NCBI RefSeq assembly: GCF_000003605.2
Contig: NW_003111483.1
Location: 29,903 to 61,652, forward strand
DNA: 31,750 nt
Reading direction: 5' to 3'
DNA from: Saccoglossus kowalevskii
Taxonomy: Eukaryota > Hemichordata > Enteropneusta > Harrimaniidae
Below are positions 23,401-31,750 of the stretch, piece by piece. The stretch's first letter is position 1, and each line of letters opens with the position of its first letter. Under the pieces are notes generated by a model. It saw only the letters and a program-made list of their open reading frames with translations. It was not told the origin of the DNA and did no database searches. The translations under genes were made by a program, and so were the position numbers.

Positions 23401-25335
23401 AACAGATTTTGTTATGCCAATCGAACAATTTCAACAATTCCTTACTGGAACGTCTCCTGTACAAAACAGTCTTCAACTTTTCAAAATTTCACAATGGTAC
23501 CGGTACTAGCCCAAAATCAACTTCACGTTCAGTGTGACTATGGTTGTAGCAATTTTCACACCACTGTACAAAAAGATGCACATTTACAAATTCACTCGAG
23601 TGTACAAGGATAGTGGAAATAGATGGAAACACAAAACGGGTACATCACTCAAGAAAATTGATGATTTGATTGCTGGCTGGGATATCACTGTTGTGGATGG
23701 CAACAGCTTACAGAATGTTGTAGTTTGTGCGACTCTCTTGGCACGGTCAACTGACTTTTAGCTTTCTTTTTTTACTATTCTGATGTGTTCTTGGTCTCAT
23801 TTTGTATATACATGTACCAGTCAGGCACTGACAAGTAAGTAAGTAGGTCCAGGACGTAGTCAACATGGGACTCTGAATCACAAATACAATGTACATGCAC
23901 ACCACAAAGAAAGAGCCAACTTGCAGCATTAATGAACAAAATTCACATTTATGCTGGAGAGAAACAGTATACATATGTACAAGTTTACTTCAAAGTGGAA
24001 ATAATATACCTATTTTTCTATTGTTGGAAGGTCGGCAAGTGGTATTTCCATAAGCTGTAATCATTTTATTTATTTTCGTAATTTAAATGTTCTAAAAATG
24101 TAATCAGCTTATATAATTTTATTTTTCCCTAATTTGTACAAAGATCTTATTTTTTGTAAGCGCATAAAGCATTTTTCACAGTAAATGTTGTAATTCGTAT
24201 GCAATTTCCAATTTTTATTCTTAAACACGAAATATCAAATATTTTATAAAAATGCAATTAGGTATTTGCTATATCTGTAAAGTGTAAAAACCCATTTTTG
24301 ACTGTAAATTGAACTTTTGTTTTATTTACTGTAAAAACCTAAAATGCTTTTTTTATTCCGGTAACCTTTCCAACTTGAAGAAAACAAAACAAACGACTGA
24401 CAAAAAATGATGTGTATGATGTAGACAAATCAGTAAGAAAAAGATACTATGGAACCCATGGTATACGTAAAAATGTAAGTATAAAATTAATGTCAGTGAG
24501 TAAAATATTAAAAAAACAAACAAAAAAAACCTGCAGCCCACCTTGACAAATTGATAACCCCTAATATTGCTAAACCGCAAAAACTTTAAATTTCATATAT
24601 TGGGATAAAGAAAAAAAAAAGGATTTTTGCATGAAGTTACATGGATAGAAAAAATGCATTACTATGGCAATGGAAAAAATGGTTATATTTATTAATTTAT
24701 ATATATTTTCGTAAATATCTCTGACTGCGAAAGACATGCATCACATGTAATAAGATAAACGTTTATGGTTGTAAGTATTTACTATATTTCTATGTAAAAC
24801 ATTATAAAGCTATTCTATAAAATCAAAACGATTCATTGGTGGTAATATTTCCACAGTGAATGCGCCGACGTCGTGTTGGACTTTAGCGATACGTGATTTT
24901 ACGTCTTTGGTTGTCACCATGTCATTATTTCTTGTGTAAAAAATCAGTTCAGAGGTTAGCAGTTGTATATTTTGATGATTGGATCTAACAACATACTTTG
25001 AGTTATTATTTTTTGGAAAACAAGTTATTATTATCCGTTTTGTGATGTAATGTACCTTTTGGGTCCTACTAATTACTGCAGTAATTTTAGGCAGTTTTGC
25101 GTGGTAGATCTACAAAACTCTACCGCCGTAGCGTAGGGTCGAACATCTCGCTCAATCATTAATAATAGCTTACCCATTCAACCGATGTTTCCTCGTCCAG
25201 ATGCCTAACATCAGCTGTTGGCGGGTTTCTGGCATTCATTATCGGCGACACATACGCCCTTGGTAAATTCATCGGACTTTCAACAAAAGAAAGTTTCGAT
25301 TTCTGATTACACGACTTTTTTCTTCGTCTCGGCAT
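20416..25335 (-). CDS. RHNO1: RHNO1 / RHINO, 9-1-1 clamp and TOPBP1 interacting protein (3 exons)
   Basis: In vertebrates this nuclear protein binds the RAD9-HUS1-RAD1 clamp and TOPBP1 in checkpoint signalling, and directs polymerase-theta end joining in mitosis. Exons on the minus strand are 25335-25174, 21905-21411 and 20826-20416, all joined in phase 0, giving 355 residues (human: 238). The start MPRRRKKSCNQKSK matches human MPPRKKRRQPSQK, so I chose the ATG at 25335 over the in-frame ATG at 25356. The first splice rebuilds VEWVSPQF, matching the conserved SWVSPDF clamp-binding motif. The last exon has LTTPNRTVRILVDDTPELDY then GLRVSLRRRRELL, matching human GTPNSPEPGPVLVKDTPEDK then YGIKVTWRRRQHLL. 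The middle is low-complexity and acidic with scattered SP/TP sites (CNSPVK, FNTPEH, MHTPQR). I see no break. Confidence 0.85.
20827..21410. other. RHNO1 intron 2 (584 bp)
   Basis: AT-rich with good minus-strand borders: donor aata/gtaagt at 21410 and acceptor ttatttctatgtag ending at 20827. Nothing else is seen. Confidence 0.7.
22870..23115 (+). mobile_element. Possible decayed hAT-type DNA transposon remnant
   Basis: Across two plus-strand frames the stretch reads SKTKISWLPDF, then EAIYCKLRCPCCQ, then NKFVTGSTHLKREKGS. This is the layout of the TTF-type zinc finger at the start of some hAT transposases (W-L-x-x-F, C-x-x-C, then F-x-x-G-S-x-x-x-K-x). Several stops and a frame change show that it is dead. 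The match is by eye only. Confidence 0.3.
24810..25000 (-). other. Unrecognised open stretch inside RHNO1 intron 1
   Basis: The minus-strand frame is open for about 63 codons and ends at the stop at 24812-24810. It includes ELIFYTRNNDMVTTKDVKSR and then IAKVQHDVGAF. It is richer in G+C and looks more protein-like than its surroundings. The KSRIAKV stretch faintly recalls the C-terminal part of LINE reverse-transcriptase proteins, but that is weak. It has no fitting splice sites for RHNO1. It could be an old LINE scrap or chance. Confidence 0.2.
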
Positions 25336-26000
25336 TTTGCTTCCTTGTGTTTTCAAAGGAAATTTAAAAATCCCTCTGTGTTGTACTTTTTTTTAAGGTC
25401 ACAGGTCAACTCATCGAAGGACTGTTCAATTAGTATAACAGCGATTCCGATTGGTCAATAACACAACAAAGTGAATATGAACAAGAGGTTTATATGGCAC
25501 AATTAGTCAGATTTATGCCACTTTTGCAGATGAAATTATTAGCTACTCTCTAGAAAATACAACATCAGCCTTTTACACATCAAAGTCTGCCATGATAACA
25601 GTGAAATAGCATTAAATTAAATCTTTTATTTCAGCCAATGCCAGCTCGTGTACCAAATTGTTTTCACACCCATTGTAAATCTCGCGAGATCTTCTAACGG
25701 AGTCAAAATACCGCACGATGATTGGCTGGCGTAAACGAGATCTTAATTTAAAAACTCGACCTCCGCGTATTTTCAAAGTGTACATCCATGCCTGGCCGCG
25801 TCTTGTTGTTCTATTTCGAATTTGACGCTTATCTTGGCTAAAATAAGCCCATGCTGGATAAGGCAAGACCCATGACGGTAAGTTAATGAATTTAAGCCTA
25901 TTTATCAAATATTTTCCTCTCTGATTAAAACAAATCGCCGCGACCACGACCAAAACAAAAGCGTCTCGTTTAAATCCAAGTTTACTTTTTCATTATTTAT
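25336..26000. promoter_or_regulatory. Shared upstream region of RHNO1 (minus) and the FOXM1-like gene (plus)
   Basis: Between the RHNO1 start and the FOXM1 5' intron lie three CCAAT boxes: ATTGG at 25450-25454 and 25721-25725, and CCAAT at 25635-25639. There is also a TCTCGCGAGA palindrome at 25680-25689 and a CHR-like TTCGAATTTGA from 25815. CCAAT plus CHR is the usual set for G2/M genes under NF-Y and DREAM/B-MYB. The region is richer in G+C than its surroundings. Transcription start sites cannot be placed from sequence alone. The 113-codon minus-strand frame at 25612-25953 overlaps these sites and I do not take it as a gene. Confidence 0.5.
25680..25689. promoter_or_regulatory. TCTCGCGAGA palindrome
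   Basis: This exact 10-bp palindrome is a known core promoter element of TATA-less, often divergent, housekeeping promoters in vertebrates. Here it lies between two divergent genes, about 345 bp from the RHNO1 start codon. Confidence 0.55.
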
Positions 26001-26182
26001 AGTTTACTATCAGTACTAAATATTTGTAAACAAACCCAGTGTGTGAAAAACAAATTCACGTGTCGGTAAAAAGGACCTCCTGCTCAAATTATCAGTGAAC
26101 TGACAGGTACAATATATTTAATTATGCTAATTAATATTAATTGTTTTGTATATTGGTACAGTATTTAGAAAATTATTTTATG

Positions 26183-26604
26183 TAAGGCCAGACTTTTTTT
26201 ATTGCTTGTTTCTCAAGTTTTTATAAGGCAATTTTTTTGAGGAGGGCAGAAAAAAAAAAATTCTTTTTTCCATTAGATTTGTGTGATTCTCAAAGAATTG
26301 TAAGTGAGATCATTGATCAGAGAGAAGAAATGAAATAAAATTTTATTCCATGTATAACCTTGTTTCTCATCTGCGCGAGACTTCGGTACTTTGATCATGA
26401 TACTCCCCGAAAATGCAACTTGGATTTGTTATGCGGCGGGCGGTAAAAAATAAAGATAAAAATAATATTTTTTTAGCATTGTTTGCGCTTACAAGTCGGC
26501 GGGCTCAAGAAATTAGGCTGAAATAAAATTTTATTTTTATTTCATTTTCAGCTCCTGTTCATTCGGCGGGTTCGCAAAACAAGGGTTAATAAAAGTCTGG
26601 CCTA
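26183..26604. mobile_element. 422-bp inverted-repeat element in the FOXM1 5' region
   Basis: The left end taaggccagacttttttatt and the right end, read on the minus strand as taggccagacttttattaac, are inverted copies with TA at both edges. The interior repeats aataaaattttatt twice and has short G+C-rich patches (gcggcgggcggt, gtcggcggg). It is non-coding. Confidence 0.65.
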
Positions 26605-27202
26605 ATATGCCACTATACAAAGCTGCAGCCTATAGGTTTATTTAAATAATAAAGCTTTCAAATAAATTAAATTTGATAGAAAACATCATTATTTGTAATA
26701 TTGAATTGACAGGTACTTTTCATGTCTAAGACATATCCCAAAATTGTCATTATTTTTAGTGGGCTTTTAGGATGAAATGCACTTTGTTGGTACTTAATGT
26801 CAAAGTGTAGTCTATAAACCGCTGTTAAATTGCTATTTTCTGTATATTATTGAGAGTTGTTCTTAAAATACAGAGACAGTTGTTCTGAATAAAAAAGTCC
26901 TTGTATATTATATTATATTCTACTGAAACCATTAATTGTAGACATACAAAATATCATTACTCCTGTATGTATGTATAGATATAAATAGTTGTAGGCATAA
27001 TGGTCTTTTTTGCCAATTACCAATCTGTTTTGCCATTTGGCAGATGATATTGTTTGTGAAAGATACATAATATTTACCAAATCATTAGTAATATGAAATA
27101 TAGTACAAAGACTTATGATAAAAAATGTGTTGATCATGTCTGCATGTGCATTTCTGTGGGTGTCAGAAATATTTAAATAATAATTTTCTTTTTTTTACCC
27201 AG
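26605..27202. other. Probable 5' intron of the FOXM1-like gene, remainder
   Basis: AT-rich and ending in a strong acceptor (ttttcttttttttacccag) at 27202. This implies at least one non-coding first exon upstream, probably near the shared promoter. No exon sequence can be fixed. Confidence 0.5.
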
Positions 27203-30200
27203 ATTGACCTAAAAATACCATTAATGGTGTGATGAAACTATTGAGAAAAACCTAAAAAGACAAGATTCATACTGAAATAATGGATAAATATAATCCAAGG
27301 AAATCTCGGGATCAGACAGACGGAGGACGAATTTTCCTAAATCATGACCTCACTTTTAAAACATGTGGAAGTGAAGACAATGTGAAATCACTAATTGACA
27401 GGATGAGTAATCAGAAACATTCAAGAAAGGTTATCATTCTTCGTCATCCAAAACCCAAGAGCACCTTGTCTGAAGAACCCCCAAACAAACAAGTCACCAG
27501 TAATGTCACAGGCATGTCCACAGTGTTGTCTAGTACATTCAAGTCCACAGAAAGCAGGAATACTGCAACTACTCTACAAAGTGTTCAACGGAATTCATTG
27601 CATGATACAATGTTGAATAATCTGCAAAGCCGTGACAAACATAATATGAACACAACTTGTGGCATGACTAGTATTCAGAATCGTACATCCTTATTAGGTA
27701 ATAACTCGTATGTTATGTACCCAAATATGGTGGAAAAGAATTGTACACGAAAGACGTCAATGACGCAAAGCTACAACAGTGCCACCCAACAAGGTGTTAG
27801 GATGGCATCTGCAACTATGGTACCTATGCGCAAACAGTCAAAAGGTATGGTTGTTGCTATAATGTGATATCTATCATTTTAAATTATTAATAATAAACAG
27901 TTCTCCATTGTGGAAACCTCTCAAATGATTTAACAGATAGTAATAAAATGTAATATGGCAATAGTTATCTGATTTATGAGAAATTATTTATCATAAAAAC
28001 TCCTATTAATTTACTGTAAAATTTCTTCTACAAAACATGTTGTAAAACATCACTTTACATTGCCAGTGATTTCTAACCGGAGTTTGCAATACATTGTATA
28101 CTGGTTAGCAACAATTGCAACAAACATGAACTTCACCCTTTTTTACTTGTAACATAAATGTACATGTACATGTAACTACAGGCATTTGGCAAGGAAAAAA
28201 TACTTCTAAACAAAGAATATAGATTGATACATTTTCTCAGTCATTGCTCTGACAACTTGATTGACTTTGGCCCCATGTTGTTGAAACGTTGAAATCACAG
28301 AATTGTGCTGTTTTCAGTTCTCTAAAATTTTGTCCGCCTCATCTTTTTTTACTAGACCAATGTCTAGAATCAAATTTAGGCATAATGAAAAAAAATTTTG
28401 CCTGGTCTTGGGAACACTGGAACAATTTAACATCACTTGTACATTTATGTAGTACCAGCAGCATGGTACACTTGATATATAGAGATGTCATACTACAATC
28501 GGGGATCTTGCCAGCCTAATGGGAGTGCTGGTCATTCATGAATATTATACATGTATGTGTCAATGAATATTAATGACTTGGTCACAGTGCAAATAATTTT
28601 TTTTATTGTAGTCAAAATATTATGTTTCACAATTTAGAAGAGTTTGAAAATATAAATGAAAAATTCTCAAAATGCAAATACTGCAGACTAAGAACAGCAG
28701 CAAATAAATTATTGTTTCAATGTCTATTGTAAAAGGTTAAATGAAATGCATTTGAAATGTTTTAACCAGTAATTTGTTCACAAGTTTCATGATTACTGCA
28801 AAAAATCGACCACGTAATTAATTGACGAACTGTTTATTATTTGTACCTTAATAAGCTTCTAAAATGTTTACATTCACAGTAATGAACGAACAAATAAAAC
28901 TTCCAATTGATCATCAATGTTACGAAATGTGCCTTAGTTTTATCAGGAACAATTATTTTTGATCACTGGATTGCTTCGGTAAAAAAAAAACACAGGCCAA
29001 TGGGTCAAGAATGCCATTAACTAATCAGAATGCTGCATGGTAATGCAGGTAGAACCCAAAATTTCTCTAATGTTGTTTGGATTGATGTTTCCTTTAACTT
29101 AATTTCCATAATAATTTACTTTTTGTCTTTCCATTGTTTTTTTTTTATAAATTACATTGTATTCATCTTATTAACACTTAGAACAATGATTTTAGTTTTG
29201 GTTTGAAATTCAAGCATAATAATTGTAGAATTTACACAATATGCATTATGATCACATTTAAAATCATAATAAGATGTAATATATTAAAGTATTATAAAAA
29301 AAGTATTATAAACTTAACACATGTAGACATGTAGTAAAAGTGTGGATCACATTCTTTTCACATTGTACATCTCAAATAGCAGACAAATATTAGTTGCTAA
29401 TAGGCTAAAAGTCTTTTCATCAAAAATTAATGTATTTTACAGTAGATTATATCATGTGCATACTGTGTACGTCCATGCTTAGATTCATAGTGCCAAATGC
29501 TCCTCGACTAGTCAGAAAGAACTAACTCCAATATTTTTAGTATTCGGGTGGTACACGCAATGTTAATATTTTTTGTGACCATTTCTGTTTCTTCATTGTA
29601 AAAGTCAGCGACGTCTCAATTAATTAATTTCATAATTTTATTTTCCCTCAAATGCGTAATATCCCTCTCAATCTGTCACATGGTGAATTAAAATTGTCAT
29701 TTGCATTTTTCGAGGGGGATGCTCGGGTAAGCGCCCACCCCAAAAAAAATCATGTTTTTCCCTGAGTTTAGGACACTGGACACTAATGCAATTTGTCTTG
29801 TGAATGTCTTGTCTTTGTCACTACAATATCTGCATGTACATTGTAGGAATGCATTTAAAGTGCCTGTGAAATGGCTGCTATTTTCACGCCTAAAATTATC
29901 AATTGATACTTAAATATTATTAATTTTTATGTTTCTAAGCATGAATTATTTAAGTGATAAAATGTGTTTTAAACTCAGTCTATGGCAACTTTATTTTTGT
30001 GTATTTTAAAACGAGGCTCCTCATTAGCTTCTCATTTGCATACAGAAATTCCCCTTGTGACGTCAGAAGGGGAAGTCACATGGCAGCTTGCAATGCCGAT
30101 ACGTGTAAATAAAGCAAATTTCTTGTGCAGTTTTCTCGTCTTTGACTATATTGTCACTTATGTACTTGGTCGTCGAGGAAGAATGGACCATAATGAACAC

Positions 30201-31460
30201 ATAGTATCAATTTTTGTTGCATGGGGTTGAGTTAGATGCGAAATATGTCCGTTCTGGTGTAGCTGGTCACTGTGATCGTCACCGACACCGGCGCACGTTT
30301 GTACACTGTTGCTGGACAAAATAGAATTTGACGTCGGAATTATCTCGTTATTTAGCAGGTTACTAGGCTGAGTAAAACTTTCAAAATTAATATAAAAGAG
30401 AACATATTTTGACATTCTGAACATTAGACTATAGTGATCACTATAAAATAATTAAAAAAACGACAAATCAGTTACTAAATAAATGACAGCCGCGTGGAAA
30501 TAAATTGACATTTTGTTGAAGTAGGTGAATGCGTCGGGTCACGGCGTTAAATTGAATAACAAAAATAATCAAGATCGACACACATACAGATAAAGTGGAT
30601 TCGAGTTAGCTTGATCCATGGCGTGATTGTCATAATTATAACATCGTATTAAAACTTTATTTGCTGGAAAAAACACATTGACCAAGCCTGGTTTCTTATT
30701 TTATAAATTATTACGCAGAGCAAGCTGCAAGCATGGAGGTAAAAAAGAACAGAGGTGTGAATTCGACATTCAACACCAATCACCAAACAATTCAGAAACT
30801 TTTAGCCTTCGAAAGTGAAAACAGTTAGCAGTGTGAGAAATATCCCAAATTTACTTGGATACGAGTAATCATTTTCAGCAAAAAAATCAATAACTACCCT
30901 TTTCAGTGGGACACAGATCTAAAATGGGAAACGTGAGGGTAGGCATTGCACAGGCACTTTAAACTAAGCTTTGGTTGTGGTTGGACACAGTCTCTGAGTC
31001 TCTCACCATGGTGGTCTAACAGAGGGACTGTCAGTTGGAAAAAGTTTTCACTACATCAGCTTTTTTTGATTGTTAGATTCACAGCTCATCAACATAATTC
31101 ACACTATGCTCTTTTTTGGGGGGTGATTGAGGGCATAATTCACTGCTACCTGTATGTTATGTAACACCTGTTATACAGACTTGTTCAAACAATCTTTTTC
31201 AAAGCTTCCTCCTATTTGCATGCCAATCAAAGCAGTATTCTAAGCTTTTTGACCAGTTGAAAAGTGTGAATTATGGTACTTACTATGCGACATGGTACAT
31301 TGCAGAGGCAGTTACAGAAGTAATACAACCAGGAGAGCAGACCAGATTGAAGCCACAGGACGCCATGAATGACAGTTTAACCAATATTACATGGTTGGGA
31401 GGTGCAAGTGTTAATCCTAACTTAGAGATAAAAGTTGAAAATGAACGATCAAAGGTAATG
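27203..31460 (+). CDS. FOXM1: FOXM1-like forkhead factor, first two coding exons (rest beyond window)
   Basis: FOXM1 drives G2/M gene expression. The first coding exon runs from acceptor 27202 with ATG at 27280-27282 to donor aaaag/gtatgg at 27844 (phase 1). The second, 31306 to 31454 or 31460, follows acceptor gtacattgcag and fits in phase with a joining Glu codon. SRKVIILRHPKPKSTLSEEP resembles the human N-terminus RRPLILKRRRLPLP. AMNDSLTNITWLGG, then LEIKVENERSK, resembles human INNSLSNIQWLRKM, then SIKQEMEEKEN, just before the forkhead domain. The rest is Ser/Thr/Asn-rich and disordered, as in the FOXM1 N-terminal regulatory part. The forkhead domain itself is not in the window, so the call rests on short motifs and on the RHNO1 neighbour. 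A longer N-terminus from missed exons is possible. Confidence 0.65.
27845..31305. other. FOXM1-like intron (3.5 kb)
   Basis: It contains the inverted-repeat element at 29854-30963. The open frames of 72-88 codons in it show no recognised domain. Small extra exons of phase 1-1 cannot be excluded. Confidence 0.5.
29854..30963. mobile_element. 1.1-kb inverted-repeat DNA element in the FOXM1-like intron
   Basis: The left end tttaaagtgcctgtgaaatg and the right end, read on the minus strand as tttaaagtgcctgtgcaatg, are inverted copies. Weaker matches continue (cacg...ttttag) to about 40 bp. TTAA lies inside both ends. The interior holds a plus-strand frame of 82 codons (29982-30230, ending NEHIVSIFVAWG) and an opposite frame of 88 codons (30424-30158). 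I recognise neither. It could be a non-autonomous piggyBac-like element. Confidence 0.6.
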
Positions 31461-31750
31461 GTAAGTGACAATATTGTGATACTGGAATAAATTACTTCTA
31501 AGTTAACAAGTCAATTCACCCGATTTACTCATCACTGTATCTTCTCTGAAATCAAGGTGTAGCTAATCAATGAAAAGTCAAAACTTGCATTCCACAATAA
31601 GGTTACTGACACTACAGCTAATAGTTAGTCGGAACATGGAGCTAAAAAAAGAAGGAGAGAGGACCCTATTGTCTTTCCTGTGTACCACGTTAGTTGGTTC
31701 TTGTTTGCTTAGCCAAAGATAAACAATCTCTTCCCTGTGTCTGTTTAATC
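31461..31750. other. Start of the next FOXM1-like intron
   Basis: It follows two tandem donors and is AT-rich, with no further exon before the window edge. Confidence 0.5.

Larger units (their letters stand above)
21906..25173. other. RHNO1 intron 1 (3.3 kb)
   Basis: The borders are tgg/gtaagc at 25173 and ccaattatctag at 21906, minus strand. The intron holds a possible hAT-type transposon remnant near 22870-23115 and an unrecognised open stretch at 24810-25000. The 75-codon plus-strand frame at 23534-23761 shows no domain that I know. Confidence 0.6.

Noticed and set aside
23534-23761. 75-codon plus-strand frame in RHNO1 intron 1
   Set aside because: No recognisable motif, and a fully intronic position. 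It might be part of a decayed transposon, but there is no evidence for that.
25612-25953. 113-codon minus-strand frame upstream of RHNO1
   Set aside because: It overlaps the shared promoter motifs, has no recognised domain, and its length can be explained by local base composition.
28289-28519. 76-codon plus-strand frame in the FOXM1-like intron
   Set aside because: No domain. The flanking FOXM1-like exons already join in phase without it.
1-31750. CRISPR arrays, rRNA, operon-like or prokaryotic defence systems
   Set aside because: No regularly spaced repeats and no rRNA motifs. The gene structure is spliced animal DNA throughout.

Overview
The window looks like AT-rich animal nuclear DNA from an invertebrate deuterostome, most likely an echinoderm and possibly a hemichordate. 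The evidence is: short spliced exons with GT-AG borders; a CMAH gene, whose known animal distribution is patchy and includes vertebrates and Ambulacraria; a predicted C-terminal membrane anchor on that CMAH, as described for starfish; many short inverted-repeat DNA elements in introns and spacers; and no bacterial-style operons. Most open frames over 60 codons here are chance frames. The genes were found by joining short exons in matching phase.

Layout. (1) 328-6703, plus strand: the 3' two-thirds of CMAH, CMP-N-acetylneuraminate hydroxylase, in ten exons. Its 5' part lies outside the window. (2) About 6.7-12.8 kb: 3' flank and spacer with several inverted-repeat elements, a 22-bp minisatellite and a GC-rich repetitive block, with no convincing gene. 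(3) 12.8-17.3 kb, plus strand: candidate small exons, then one clear exon holding a complete Pointed (PNT/SAM) domain of the ETS family but no ETS DNA-binding domain. (4) 17.3-20.4 kb: a tail-to-tail spacer with two related inverted-repeat elements. (5) 20416-25335, minus strand: a three-exon gene that I recognise as RHNO1 (RHINO), a partner of the 9-1-1 clamp and TOPBP1. (6) 25.3-27.2 kb: a shared upstream region with CCAAT boxes, a TCTCGCGAGA palindrome and a CHR-like site. (7) 27280 to the right edge, plus strand: the first coding exons of a gene that looks like FOXM1. Its forkhead domain would lie beyond the window.

How the genes relate. RHNO1 and FOXM1 sit head to head, as they do in human, where they share one promoter. 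Both act around S/G2/M and genome stability, so this looks like an ancient regulatory pairing and is the main result of the window. CMAH is unrelated in function; it makes Neu5Gc from Neu5Ac at the sugar-nucleotide level. Its last exon appears to be reached through a GC-AG intron and adds a hydrophobic tail, while reading into that intron ends the protein without the tail. I see no CRISPR array, rRNA, recognisable tRNA or clearly new multi-gene system.
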